Part shown: piece after piece, positions 1 to 7,863 of the stretch
How positions within the stretch are numbered: position 1 is the first letter of the stretch
How the letters are laid out: each line of letters starts with the position of its first letter
Assembly: GCA_030064795.1 (NCBI GenBank)
Contig: JASJEI010000117.1
Location: 1 to 12,339 of the forward strand
Length of the DNA: 12,339 bases
From: Pleurocapsa sp. MO_226.B13
Lineage (GTDB): Bacteria; Cyanobacteriota; Cyanobacteriia; Cyanobacteriales; Xenococcaceae
Direction of reading: 5' to 3'
Notes under the pieces: model-generated
What the model was told of the DNA's origin: nothing
Database searches by the model: none
Seen by the model: the letters and a program-made list of their open reading frames with translations, nothing else
Position numbers and translations under genes: made by a program

Positions 1-73
1 CTCGAAACTAGCTAGAAAGATAGCAAATTATTTTTTATTAATTAAAATTATTCAAATCCCTACTATGTTTAGT

Positions 74-101
74 TTTTGAATTTTGAATTTTGAATTTTGA
101 A
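74..101. repeat. Heptamer tandem repeat TTTTGAA x4
   Basis: Four exact back-to-back copies of TTTTGAA lie 25 to 52 bases ahead of the TTG start of the small TPR gene. Short tandemly repeated heptamers are common in intergenic DNA of filamentous and colonial cyanobacteria. The array is AT-rich and could influence promoter spacing, but I see no direct sign of function. Confidence 0.85.
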
Positions 102-125
102 TTAAAACTAAGTCTCCAATGACTT

Positions 126-464
126 TTGAGAACTGGTATAATTAAGTTAGGTCAAAAATTACTCAACGCCGAACTAACCAGAGCAGATAAATTGCGCATC
201 TATCGAATCTTGTGCTTGTCTTCGCTGAGTTTAAATCGCAGTTCTCAGGCCCTTGAATACGCCAATCAGGGTTTGACCATCGCGCCTAATGACTATAAAT
301 TACGCTGTCACAGAGCATTAATCTACGAAACACTAAAACAATACCAAAAAGCGATCGCCGAGTTGGATCTAGCCCTAGATTGTGCGCCAGATGAGGATAC
401 TCGTCAATGGATAACCCAACTGCGAACACAATATGCAAAGCGGATCTATAGCAATAACGACTGA
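126..464 (+). CDS. Small tetratricopeptide-repeat (TPR) protein
   Basis: A 112-residue soluble protein made of helical TPR-type units. Residues about 25-52 and 57-90 fit the TPR pattern, with the repeat-like stretches SLNRSSQALEYANQGLTIAP and ETLKQYQKAIAELDLALDCAP carrying the usual A, Y, A and P positions. No signal peptide, membrane segment or catalytic motif is seen, so a protein-protein interaction role is inferred. The only start in this frame is TTG at 126, because TGA at 120 closes the frame upstream, and there is no clear ribosome binding site. An ATG at 119 in another frame reads MTFENWYN and then stops, so the true N-terminus may have been lost by a one-base frameshift. The gene converges on sasA with a 37-bp gap. 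The repeats make the TPR assignment good, but the specific role is unknown. Confidence 0.7.
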   Translation: MRTGIIKLGQKLLNAELTRADKLRIYRILCLSSLSLNRSSQALEYANQGLTIAPNDYKLRCHRALIYETLKQYQKAIAELDLALDCAPDEDTRQWITQLRTQYAKRIYSNND

Positions 465-465
465 G

Positions 466-479
466 ATGAGGACGCTCAT
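466..479. terminator. Weak hairpin between convergent genes
   Basis: ATGAG and CTCAT form a 5-bp stem around a GACG loop immediately after the TPR stop codon, with loosely T-rich sequence further on. It could end transcription of the TPR gene, but the stem is short and no clean T-run follows. Confidence 0.25.
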
Positions 480-501
480 TACTGATTATATTGTTTTGCT
501 C

Positions 502-1668
502 TTACTTATATACCAGCAGAGTAAATTTAAAACAACTACCTTCTTCAGGGGAGCTATCTACCCAAATTTGACCATAGTGAGCGCAGACTATTTGTTGACA
601 CGTAGCTAATCCTAAACCATAACCTTCTCGACTGCGATCGCGCTGAAGTCGATAACTATCTTCAAAAATTCTGGCTCTTTTCTCAGGCGGAATTCCAGGC
701 CCCGTATCGCAAACGCTCACCTGAACTTTTTGATTGGTACGATGCAATATGGACAGTGAAATCTTGCCCTGTTTGGGAGTATATTTAATGGCATTGTCAA
801 TTAAGTTGCTGATTAATTGGCGAATTAGTTTTTCATCGGCATAAACCTTGGGAATATCTTGAGGAATGTCTTCTTCAAAGGTCATCGACTTTTGCTGGAG
901 TCTAGAATCAAACTGAGCAATCACTTCACGACATAAAGATTGCAAACTAAGAGGACAAGGCTTTAATTGGAGCTTGGAATTCATATTTCGGGAATTTTGG
1001 AGCAAATCGCCAATCATACGCTCCATAATCCCAAATTGACTTTTTGCCTGTTGAAACAGCTTTTGCTTGAGAATTTTTAGTTTGTCTGGGTCTAGTTTAT
1101 CGTTTTGCTCTGATAATTTGATTGTTTCTACTGCCATAGAGGCTGCGGTAAGAGGAGTCCTTAAATCATGGGCTAACATAGCTAGGATTCGCTCTTTAAA
1201 AAGTAGCTGGGCTGCTAACTCTTGTTTTTCTTGCTTGAGACAAAATATCTCATCAGCAAGTTTAATCTTTTCCGCCTTATCTGCTTCTCGATCTATAGAT
1301 GTAATATATTTTTCGTTAGAACCATTATTTTTTAATTCTTCTTGAGCTATTTGCCATTGAGGCCACCATTTCTTCAGCTGTTGGATCAGATTACTCCCAG
1401 CTAGGGTTTGCTTTGGGGCTGGGGAGATCTTGACCAAAGCAGGAGTAACCACCAACTTTAAATATTCTACTAAGTAGGGCTGTTTTTCAATCTCAATTAC
1501 ATTTAGATTAAAAGAATAATCTGACTGTAGCTCCTTGAGATAATTTTGAACCTGTTGGGCTTGTTCCTTGGAAGAGGAACGCTCATCAATAAACAGTAAT
1601 AGCTGAAGCAATACTTCTTCGGTATTGTCCTGACGAGAATTGGGATACTGTTCATTAGACTGCAACAC
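502..1668 (-). CDS. sasA: SasA, KaiC-interacting circadian sensor histidine kinase
   Basis: This histidine kinase reads the KaiABC clock: in the family, SasA binds KaiC through a KaiB-like N-terminal domain, autophosphorylates and passes phosphate to RpaA to drive rhythmic transcription. The 388 residues match the usual length (about 380-390). Residues about 18-100 fit the thioredoxin-like KaiB-type sensor (LLQLLLFIDER, later VKISPAPKQTLAGS). A coiled linker at about 135-160 leads to the H-box MLAHDLRTPL with the phospho-acceptor at His167. The ATPase domain shows the N-box SNLIDNAIKYTP (Asn288, Asn292), the G1 box DTGPGIP (321-327), an F-box region RARIFEDSYRL and the G2 box GYGLGLA (350-355). 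No membrane segment is present, consistent with a cytosolic sensor. The kai genes are not in the window, which is normal. It is divergent from the GH57 gene. Confidence 0.96.
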   Translation of the reverse strand: MLQSNEQYPNSRQDNTEEVLLQLLLFIDERSSSKEQAQQVQNYLKELQSDYSFNLNVIEIEKQPYLVEYLKLVVTPALVKISPAPKQTLAGSNLIQQLKKWWPQWQIAQEELKNNGSNEKYITSIDREADKAEKIKLADEIFCLKQEKQELAAQLLFKERILAMLAHDLRTPLTAASMAVETIKLSEQNDKLDPDKLKILKQKLFQQAKSQFGIMERMIGDLLQNSRNMNSKLQLKPCPLSLQSLCREVIAQFDSRLQQKSMTFEEDIPQDIPKVYADEKLIRQLISNLIDNAIKYTPKQGKISLSILHRTNQKVQVSVCDTGPGIPPEKRARIFEDSYRLQRDRSREGYGLGLATCQQIVCAHYGQIWVDSSPEEGSCFKFTLLVYK

Positions 1669-1952
1669 TATATACGAGTACCTAACAGATTTAACACAAG
1701 CTTTTACATCTCTAAAATGTAAAACAGTACGGTAGCTTTGTTAGCTTTTTAACGACAACTGACGATAAATGTTTTTGCTGATAAACGAGCGGGATCAAAA
1801 GCATAATCTAGTTTGCTTTATGCTACTACTAGACAACATCTTTCTGCTAGCTAAACTTTCTCAGAAGACAATATTAAGATATCATAAAATTTACCCAGAT
1901 TGCCTTAGTTCCCTAATTCAGGTCACAAAAAAAAATTTAGAAATATTACATC
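1669..1952. other. Divergent intergenic region, sasA and GH57 gene
   Basis: These 284 bp should hold the promoters of both sasA (leftward) and the GH57 gene (rightward). I could not pick a convincing -35/-10 pair on either strand. The notable structure is an 8-bp inverted repeat near the sasA side, listed separately. An 83-codon open frame at 1769-2020 overlaps the GH57 start and has no recognisable content, so I do not call it a gene. Confidence 0.5.
1702..1724. promoter_or_regulatory. 8-bp inverted repeat upstream of sasA
   Basis: TTTTACAT and ATGTAAAA are perfect inverted arms separated by 7 bases, beginning 34 bases upstream of the sasA start codon. The size and symmetry fit a dimeric repressor or activator site, or a small RNA hairpin in the 5' leader. 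No named regulator can be assigned from the sequence. Confidence 0.35.
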
Positions 1953-3542
1953 ATGGCTCTTGGTTATCTTGCTCTCGTCTTACATGCTCATTTACCTTTC
2001 GTTCGACACCCCGAAAGTGATTTTGTTCTAGAAGAAGAATGGTTATTTGAAGCCATCACCGAAACTTATGTTCCTTTGCTTCAAGTCTTGGAAAATTTGA
2101 AGCAGGATGGGGTCGATTTCAAACTGACTATGAGTATGACCCCTCCTCTGGTGTCAATGTTGCGGGATGAACTGTTAAAAGACCGATATGACGCTCATCT
2201 TGCCCAATTACAAGAGTTAATTGAAAAAGAAATCGATCGCCACCAGCATAATGGTCATATGCTCTATTTGGCCGAATACTATGCTAATTCCTTTAGTCAG
2301 ATTCGGCAAACTTGGGAAAGTTACGATGGCGATTTAGTATTAGCTTTCAAAAAGTTTCTCGACAGTGGCAACCTAGATATTATTACTTGTGGTGCTACTC
2401 ACGGCTATCTTCCTTTAATGAAGATGTATCCCCAGGCTGTCTGGTCCCAGATTAAAGTAGCCTGCGAGCATTACGAAGAAAACTTTGGTCGTCCCCCAAA
2501 GGGAATTTGGCTTCCAGAATGCGCTTATTATGAAGGTTTAGAAAGGATGCTTGCCGATGCTGGTCTGCGTTACTTTTTAACCGATGGACACGGCATTCTC
2601 TATGCTCGCCCCCGTCCTCGTTTTGGTTCTTATGCTCCAATTTTCACTGAGACGGGAGTCGCTGCTTTTGGTCGCGATCACGAATCTTCACAACAAGTTT
2701 GGTCTTCTAAGGTCGGCTATCCTGGTGCAGTAGAATACCGCGAATTTTATAAAGATCTGGGTTGGGAGGCTGAATACGAATATATCAAGCCTTACATTAT
2801 GCCCAATGGTCAGCGCAAAAACACCGGGATTAAATATCACAAAATTACCAGTCGCGATGGAGGCTTGTCTGAAAAAGGTCTTTACGACCCCTACTGGGCA
2901 ACAGAAAAAGCAGCCGAACACGCAGGTAACTTTATGTACAACCGCGAGCGTCAGATCCAGCATTTACATGGAATGTTGCAGCGACCTCCAATTGTAGTTT
3001 CTCCTTACGATGCAGAACTGTTCGGTCACTGGTGGTATGAAGGTCCTCAATTTATTGATTTTCTCTTCCGCAAGAGTTGGTACGATCAAAATACCTACGA
3101 CATGACTCATTTGTCGGAATATCTCCAGCAGCAACCCAGTCAACAAGTGTGTCGTCCTTCTCAGTCTAGCTGGGGTTACAAAGGTTTTCATGAATACTGG
3201 CTCAATGAAACTAATGCCTGGATCTACCCCCACCTTCACAAAGCAACAGAAAGAATGATCGAGTTGGCAAAACGCGAACCCACCGATGAACTTGAGTGGC
3301 ATGCTTTAAATCAGGCTGCTAGAGAATTATTATTAGCGCAGTCTTCTGATTGGGCGTTTATTATGCGTACTGGTACAATGGTTCCTTACGCTATCCGCAG
3401 AACGCGATCGCATTTACTCCGTTTCAACAAAATCTACGAGGATATTTTAATCGGCAAAATAGACTCTGGTTGGTTAGAAAAAGTTGAAGCAATTGATAAT
3501 ATCTTCCCCAAGATTAATTACCGTACCTACAGACCGATGTAG
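1953..3542 (+). CDS. GH57 family 1,4-alpha-glucan branching-type enzyme (DUF1957)
   Basis: A cytosolic glycoside hydrolase family 57 protein of 529 residues, close to the length of characterised GH57 branching enzymes. These create alpha-1,6 branches in glycogen-like glucans by a retaining mechanism on a (beta/alpha)7 barrel. Family motifs run in order: LHAHLPFVRH (residues 10-19, His11/His13), GATHGYLPL (147-155), GIWLPECAYYEGLERML with the likely nucleophile Glu189, and SPYDAELFGHWWYEGP with the likely acid/base Asp353. The C-terminal third (about 400-520) with SSWGYKGFHEYWLN and LLLAQSSDWAFIMRTG is the helical DUF1957 domain of this subgroup. No signal peptide is present. The start ATG 1953 gives the canonical MALGYLALVLHAHLP N-terminus, without an obvious ribosome binding site. 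Branching activity is inferred from the subgroup; an alpha-amylase or debranching specificity cannot be excluded. Confidence 0.9.
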   Translation: MALGYLALVLHAHLPFVRHPESDFVLEEEWLFEAITETYVPLLQVLENLKQDGVDFKLTMSMTPPLVSMLRDELLKDRYDAHLAQLQELIEKEIDRHQHNGHMLYLAEYYANSFSQIRQTWESYDGDLVLAFKKFLDSGNLDIITCGATHGYLPLMKMYPQAVWSQIKVACEHYEENFGRPPKGIWLPECAYYEGLERMLADAGLRYFLTDGHGILYARPRPRFGSYAPIFTETGVAAFGRDHESSQQVWSSKVGYPGAVEYREFYKDLGWEAEYEYIKPYIMPNGQRKNTGIKYHKITSRDGGLSEKGLYDPYWATEKAAEHAGNFMYNRERQIQHLHGMLQRPPIVVSPYDAELFGHWWYEGPQFIDFLFRKSWYDQNTYDMTHLSEYLQQQPSQQVCRPSQSSWGYKGFHEYWLNETNAWIYPHLHKATERMIELAKREPTDELEWHALNQAARELLLAQSSDWAFIMRTGTMVPYAIRRTRSHLLRFNKIYEDILIGKIDSGWLEKVEAIDNIFPKINYRTYRPM

Positions 3543-3667
3543 TTTTTTCCAAGCGGTTAACCCTTTAGGTTTGAGCGGTCACGGGGCGTATAAGCTAAAT
3601 TTATCTCAGCAGCTCCCACGCTCAAAATTATCCCCCCACCATTAGCCGTTAGCTTTTCAGTTTTACT

Positions 3668-3711
3668 TATCCCTGACTCAGATAACTTTTATCTAGTTTA
3701 GGGATATTTTT
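3668..3711 (+). terminator. Likely rho-independent terminator after the GH57 gene
   Basis: An imperfect hairpin has outer arms TATCCCT/AGGGATA (7 bp), a partly paired internal loop, and inner arms AGATAA/TTATCT (6 bp) around a CTT loop. TTTTT follows directly on the plus strand. It lies about 125 bases past the GH57 stop and abuts the lspA stop codon, so it would stop rightward transcription before it ran into lspA. Confidence 0.5.
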
Positions 3712-4216
3712 ACGAGCGATCGACTGTTTGCTGATTTTTCCTGGGTTTAGATGTCGGGCCGAAGCTAACGATTAATAACAACAAAACTCCAATATTGATC
3801 GATACGTCCGCTAAATTAAATACAGGAAAATTAATTAGGCGAAAATCTAAAAAATCGACTACATGATCGAACAAAAAGCGATCGATTCCATTACCAACTG
3901 CCCCAGCTAAAATAAATCCGTATCCTAATTGTTCTAATAAGCTTAGCCTGGGAGTAATCCAAACATAAACAATTAACAATAAACTGACTACCAAAGAAAT
4001 CCAACGTAGAATTTCAACCTGACCGCTAAACAGACTAAAAGCTGCACCAGTATTAATTACATAAGTAAGATGAAATACCCCCGACCAGAGAGGGTAAGTA
4101 TCATTAATTGCTGCAAATTGCTGTACTACTAAATATTTGGTCAACTGATCTAAAATAACGCTGACGATCGCGACCAGCCAAAAGATCCGTTTTCGCTTGA
4201 TTAATTTGTTTCTCAT
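3710..4216 (-). CDS. lspA: Lipoprotein signal peptidase (signal peptidase II)
   Basis: LspA is an inner-membrane aspartyl protease that removes the signal peptide from prolipoproteins after diacylglyceryl transfer to the lipobox cysteine. At 168 residues it has the usual family length. Four membrane segments are visible at about 10-29, 68-87, 97-112 and 133-152. Family motifs are present: DQLTKY (23-28), NTGAAFSLF (55-63), GNGIDR (108-113), and the catalytic pair Asp121 in HVVDFLDF and Asp137 in FNLADVSINIG. The start ATG at 4216 is followed by the basic stretch MRNKLIKRKR, which places the N-terminus in the cytosol. It is divergent from typA across 88 bp and convergent with the GH57 gene. 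Confidence 0.97.
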   Translation of the reverse strand: MRNKLIKRKRIFWLVAIVSVILDQLTKYLVVQQFAAINDTYPLWSGVFHLTYVINTGAAFSLFSGQVEILRWISLVVSLLLIVYVWITPRLSLLEQLGYGFILAGAVGNGIDRFLFDHVVDFLDFRLINFPVFNLADVSINIGVLLLLIVSFGPTSKPRKNQQTVDRS

Positions 4217-4250
4217 AACATCTAATAGATCGATAAAAACAGAACTGAGT

Positions 4251-4256
4251 TATAAT
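4251..4256 (+). promoter_or_regulatory. Possible -10 element of the typA promoter
   Basis: A perfect TATAAT hexamer sits 49 bases upstream of the typA ATG in the 88-bp lspA/typA divergent spacer. There is no good -35 hexamer at 16-18 bases spacing, so this is a motif match only. Confidence 0.3.
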
Positions 4257-4304
4257 TGTTAAGAAATTTTGAGCTAACGACACAAAAGTCTATAGACTAA
4301 TCTT

Positions 4305-6095
4305 ATGTCTCTTCCTATTCGCAACATTGCCATCATTGCACACGTCGATCACGGTAAGACGACGCTTGTAGACGCACTTCTCAAACAATCGGGTATTTTC
4401 CGCGAAGGCGAAGATGTACCAGATTGTGTCATGGACTCTAATGACCTCGAACGAGAACGAGGAATTACTATTTTGTCCAAGAATACAGCAGTTAGCTATA
4501 AAGATACCCTGATCAACATTGTCGATACTCCCGGACACGCTGACTTCGGAGGAGAAGTCGAACGAGTTTTGGGCATGGTAGACGGTTGTGTGCTAATTGT
4601 TGATGCCAATGAAGGCCCGATGCCTCAAACCCGCTTTGTACTCAAAAAAGCCTTGGAAAAAGGCTTGCGTCCCATTGTGGTGGTCAACAAAATCGACCGT
4701 CCCCGCGCTCATCCTGATGGTGCAGTAGATAAAGTGTTTGACTTGTTTGTGGAATTGGGTGCAGACGACGATCAATGTGACTTTACCACTCTTTATGCTT
4801 CTGGTTTGGAGGGATATGTCAAAGAAGAACTAGAAGATGAAGGGGTGGATATGCAGCCTTTATTTGAAGCGATTATCCATCACGTTCCACCACCAGCAGG
4901 AGATGTCGATAAACCCTTACAGCTACAGGTAACTACCCTCGATTATTCTGATTATCTAGGTAGGATTGTAATTGGTAGAATCCACAACGGGGTTTTAAAA
5001 GCAGGACAGCAAGCAGCATTAATTAAGGAAGATGGCAAGATTGTTAAAGCTAAAATTTCCAAATTAATGGGCTTTAAGGGATTAGCTAGAGTAGAACTAG
5101 AAGAAGCCAGTGCGGGTAATATTGTTGCTGTGGCAGGTTTTGCTGATGCTAACATTGGCGAGACAATTACTTGCCCCAATGAACCCCAGGCTTTACCTTT
5201 GATTAAGGTTGACGAACCAACTCTCCAAATGACCTTCTCGGTAAACAATTCGCCTTTCGCCGGACAAGAAGGAGATTATGTAACTTCCAGACAACTTCGC
5301 GATCGCTTGATGCGGGAATTGGAAACTAATGTCGCTTTAAGAGTCGAACAAGGAGATTCTGCGGAGAAATTCTTAGTATCTGGTAGAGGAGAATTGCATT
5401 TAGGGATCTTAATTGAAACCATGCGTCGCGAAGGTTATGAGTTTCAGGTATCTCAACCTCAGGTAATTTATCGTGAAATTAACGGTAAACCCTGCGAGCC
5501 TTTTGAGTATTTAGTACTGGATGTTCCTGAAGCTGCGGTTGGTGGCTGTATCGAACGTCTCGGACAGCGCAAAGGCGAAATGAAGGATATGCAAAATAAT
5601 AGTGGACGCACTCAGCTAGAATTTGTGATTCCTGCTAGGGGTTTAATTGGTTTCCGTGGTGATTTTGTCAGAATAACTCGCGGTGAAGGAATTATGAATC
5701 ATAGTTTCTTAGAGTATCGCGATTTCTCTGGAGAACTAGAAACTCGTTATAACGGCGTGATTATCGCTTTTGAAGAAGGTGTAGCCACATTTTATGCCCT
5801 TAAAAATGCTGAAGATCGCGGGGTATTCTTTATTACTCCTGGTACTAAAGTTTATAAAGGCATGATTGTCGGCGAACACAATCGCTCTCAAGACTTGGAT
5901 CTCAATGTTTGTAAAGCCAAACAACTAACTAACCACCGCGCAGCTAGTGGAGACGAACTGGTGCAGTTACAAACACCCACAGAAATGAGCTTAGAGCGTG
6001 CTTTGGAATATATCGGGCCAGATGAATTGGTAGAGGTGACACCAGAATCTATTCGTCTACGTAAGCTGAATAGTAAAAAGCTAGCTAAAAGGTAA
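4305..6095 (+). CDS. typA: TypA/BipA ribosome-binding translational GTPase
   Basis: TypA (BipA) is an EF-G-like GTPase that binds the 70S ribosome, helps 50S assembly and is needed under cold and other stress. The 596 residues fit the family (about 595-615). The G domain shows G1 AHVDHGKTT (12-20), G2 ERGITI (51-56), G3 [15 protein letters not shown] (74-88), G4 NKID (128-131) and G5 ASGLEG (165-170). EF-Tu-like domain II follows from about residue 205, then the domain III region [19 protein letters not shown] and [19 protein letters not shown]. The family-specific C-terminal part is visible as [11 protein letters not shown] and [17 protein letters not shown]. The start ATG 4305 gives the classic [20 protein letters not shown]. 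No strong ribosome binding site is visible. It is transcribed alone, divergent from lspA. Confidence 0.97.
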   Translation: MSLPIRNIAIIAHVDHGKTTLVDALLKQSGIFREGEDVPDCVMDSNDLERERGITILSKNTAVSYKDTLINIVDTPGHADFGGEVERVLGMVDGCVLIVDANEGPMPQTRFVLKKALEKGLRPIVVVNKIDRPRAHPDGAVDKVFDLFVELGADDDQCDFTTLYASGLEGYVKEELEDEGVDMQPLFEAIIHHVPPPAGDVDKPLQLQVTTLDYSDYLGRIVIGRIHNGVLKAGQQAALIKEDGKIVKAKISKLMGFKGLARVELEEASAGNIVAVAGFADANIGETITCPNEPQALPLIKVDEPTLQMTFSVNNSPFAGQEGDYVTSRQLRDRLMRELETNVALRVEQGDSAEKFLVSGRGELHLGILIETMRREGYEFQVSQPQVIYREINGKPCEPFEYLVLDVPEAAVGGCIERLGQRKGEMKDMQNNSGRTQLEFVIPARGLIGFRGDFVRITRGEGIMNHSFLEYRDFSGELETRYNGVIIAFEEGVATFYALKNAEDRGVFFITPGTKVYKGMIVGEHNRSQDLDLNVCKAKQLTNHRAASGDELVQLQTPTEMSLERALEYIGPDELVEVTPESIRLRKLNSKKLAKR

Positions 6096-6268
6096 ATGGG
6101 TAAATGGCATTAAAACTGAGATAGATAGTTAAAGCCAATCTTCAACCCAAAATTAAAACCCAAAATTAAGGCGATCGCCACAGCTTCAATTCTCTCGATT
6201 GATTGCGATTGAGTAGGGAGGACAAAGCAATTAGGCGATCGCTTTTTGGTAATGTCTACAAAAAATCC

Positions 6269-6302
6269 CACAATTGACTATTAAGCGATCGCTTAATTTG
6301 TG
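6269..6302. repeat. Palindrome centred on a HIP1 octamer
   Basis: TTAAGCGATCGCTTAA is fully self-complementary, and CACAA/TTGTG outer arms can extend the stem with a bulge. HIP1 octamers are widespread in cyanobacterial genomes, while the longer symmetry is less usual. It may be a transcript-ending structure after typA or simply chance around HIP1. Confidence 0.5.
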
Positions 6303-6499
6303 AAAGACTTTGGAGACAAAATATTCGGAAAATCCAAGGCGTTACAATATTGTCTGGATTAAAAATTCCCCGCATCTTCTCAAGCGTAGGGTAATAGTCG
6401 CTAAAAACCATTTCCTATGTTATCTATATCTATATATTGAAAGATTAAAGCTGTAATCCTTTAAACTATTTGAGAACCAATTTTAACCAAAATGCTACT

Positions 6500-6507
6500 G
6501 GAGGTAA
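6500..6507 (+). promoter_or_regulatory. Ribosome binding site supporting the exbB GTG start
   Basis: GGAGGTAA is a strong Shine-Dalgarno sequence about 10 bases before GTG 6517. It decides in favour of the GTG start over the in-frame ATG at 6556, which would cut off the conserved leader residues before the first membrane helix. Confidence 0.75.
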
Positions 6508-6516
6508 TTAAATACC

Positions 6517-7221
6517 GTGAATTTTTTGGAAATTATTGAAAAAGGTGGTATTTCCATGTATCCCTTGCTGTTGCTTTCAGTATTGTCCATCTCCACAATT
6601 CTGGAACGATTATGGTTTTGGTCGAAGGTAGTTTTTAAAGAGAAAAAAATATTTAACCGCATTATGGAAGCTGCGGAACGAAATTGGGATTTGGTCGAAA
6701 AAATCGCTCTAGAACACATCAATCATCCTCTGGGTAATTTTGTCTATTCTCCTTTTAAATTGTCTAACCCAGACCCCGATATATTTCATATTGCTCTAGA
6801 ATCGGCAGCAGAAGAACAATTAGCGCGTATGCGTAAAGGAGATAAAGTCTTAGAGGCAATTATTGCTCTTTCTCCTTTATTGGGCTTATTTGGGACAGTT
6901 TGGGGTCTAATACAAGCCTTGAGTTCTATTAGAATTAGTGACTTAGGTACGGCAGATTCTTCTGGAGTAACTCTGGGTATTGGTGAATCTTTGATTTCTA
7001 CAGCAGTTGGTCTATTAGTGGCAATTATCAGTTTGAGTTTTTATCGCTTATTCCAGGCTTTTTGGACTAATCAAATTCGCATTTTGCGTCGGATGGGTAG
7101 TCGTCTAGAAGTTATGTATCGCGATCGCTGGATGCAGTCAGAATCAGAAGCAGGAGTGATAACTGGTAATGATGAATATTCCTTTATTAATATCCAGCCA
7201 CCCAGAATCAATGAAAAATAA
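6517..7221 (+). CDS. exbB: MotA/TolQ/ExbB-type proton channel protein
   Basis: This inner-membrane protein is of the ExbB/TolQ family, which forms a pentameric channel around ExbD dimers and converts proton-motive force into mechanical work, usually on TonB for outer-membrane uptake of iron complexes or B12. It has 234 residues, a usual length. Membrane helices are visible at about 13-35, 114-135 (AIIALSPLLGLFGTVWGLIQAL) and 157-180 (ESLISTAVGLLVAIISLSFY). These two carry the family signatures LSPLLGLFGTVWG and GIGESLISTAVGLLVAI, with Thr162 in the proton-path position. The cytoplasmic loop lies between helices 1 and 2. The GTG start is backed by a strong ribosome binding site. exbD follows on the same strand after about 74 bp, so an operon is likely. 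No tonB is visible, so the partner system is unknown. Confidence 0.9.
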   Translation: MNFLEIIEKGGISMYPLLLLSVLSISTILERLWFWSKVVFKEKKIFNRIMEAAERNWDLVEKIALEHINHPLGNFVYSPFKLSNPDPDIFHIALESAAEEQLARMRKGDKVLEAIIALSPLLGLFGTVWGLIQALSSIRISDLGTADSSGVTLGIGESLISTAVGLLVAIISLSFYRLFQAFWTNQIRILRRMGSRLEVMYRDRWMQSESEAGVITGNDEYSFINIQPPRINEK

Positions 7222-7229
7222 GCGATTAT

Positions 7230-7260
7230 GTAGGTAAGGGCGAATAGTTGTTCGTCTATC
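7230..7260 (+). repeat. Imperfect hairpin in the exbB-exbD gap
   Basis: GGGCGAA (7238-7244) and TTCGTCT (7251-7257) pair with two G-U wobbles around a TAGTTG loop, preceded by GTAGGTAA. It resembles a decayed copy of the GTAGGGGCGAA...TTCGCCC type palindromic repeat often seen between cyanobacterial genes; that likeness is from memory. In the transcript it could adjust the exbB:exbD ratio. Confidence 0.4.
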
Positions 7261-7295
7261 AATCGTTTCTTATTTAGTTGTTGTTTGTTATTACT

Positions 7296-7853
7296 GTGAG
7301 TCCTAGAAAAAATTATCAACCGAAACCAATTAAGCCTCTAGACCTTTGGCAAGATGATAGTCAAGCTAGTGGGGCCAATATCGAAATCTTGCCTCTTATT
7401 GACGTAATTTTCTGTATTTTGACCTTTTTTATCTTGGCAGCACTCAATTTCTCGCGTCAACAGGCAATTAGTTTAGACTTACCCCAAGCCAAAACGGGTA
7501 CGCCTCAGATGCAGAATATCTTGATCGTGACTATTGACGATCTCGGTCAATTATATGTCGATCGCGATCCTGTCAGTCGTAGCGATCTGGCTTGGGAAAT
7601 CAAAAAATACAATCAGGCTAATCCCGATGGCTTGATGACTTTATATGCAGCGAAAAATTCTACCTATCGAGAAGTAGTAGAAGTACTAGATATCCTCAGA
7701 GAAGTAGGAGGCGATCGCGTGGCTTTAGCGACACTCCCCGAAGGTTCACAAGCACCGACAACTCCCCCAACCCCAGGATTGAATCCAGTCCTTCCCGGAC
7801 TACCTGACAGTATCGATCCTTTAATTTCTCCCCCCGCTCCTCCTACTCCTTAA
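7296..7853 (+). CDS. exbD: ExbD/TolR-type channel partner with proline-rich tail
   Basis: ExbD is the single-span partner of ExbB and carries the proton-binding aspartate. From GTG 7296 the product is 185 residues. A cytoplasmic N-terminus of about 30 residues leads to one membrane helix, LPLIDVIFCILTFFILAAL (32-50), with the key Asp36. It is followed by the periplasmic domain (NILIVTIDDLGQLYVDRDPV, then YREVVEVLDILREVGGDRVALAT). I chose GTG because MSPRKNY resembles other ExbD N-termini; TTG at 7278 or 7281 would add 6 or 5 residues. No clear ribosome binding site is present, so coupling to exbB is possible. Unusually, residues 149-185 form a proline-rich tail ending PPAPPTP that the core ExbD fold does not need. 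The gene stops 10 bp from the convergent protease remnant. Confidence 0.88.
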   Translation: MSPRKNYQPKPIKPLDLWQDDSQASGANIEILPLIDVIFCILTFFILAALNFSRQQAISLDLPQAKTGTPQMQNILIVTIDDLGQLYVDRDPVSRSDLAWEIKKYNQANPDGLMTLYAAKNSTYREVVEVLDILREVGGDRVALATLPEGSQAPTTPPTPGLNPVLPGLPDSIDPLISPPAPPTP

Positions 7854-7863
7854 TCTTGGCTTA

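Larger units (their letters stand above)
6096..6516. other. HIP1-rich intergenic region between typA and exbB
   Basis: About 420 bp with no credible gene. It holds three GCGATCGC octamers at 6171-6178, 6235-6242 and 6285-6292. The last lies in a perfect 16-bp palindrome, TTAAGCGATCGCTTAA (6281-6296), with outer CACAA/TTGTG arms at 6269-6273 and 6298-6302. Two copies of CCCAAAATTAA lie near 6146-6170. The right part is AT-rich and should contain the exbB promoter, but I see no clear hexamers and no convincing Fur-type box. Confidence 0.6.

Noticed and set aside
74..101. CRISPR-like array
   Set aside because: The units are 7 bp with no spacers, so this is a simple tandem heptamer repeat. No cas genes or other arrays are present.
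1769..2020. 83-codon open frame before the GH57 gene
   Set aside because: It overlaps the well-supported GH57 start by 68 bp, shows no recognisable domain and has no ribosome binding site.
2452..3302. Several antisense frames within the GH57 gene
   Set aside because: All lie opposite conserved GH57 coding sequence, lack start signals and look like shadows.
6300..6516. Fur box or riboswitch ahead of exbB-exbD
   Set aside because: I looked for an AT-rich inverted Fur-type motif and for riboswitch-like paired cores and found only scattered short repeats.
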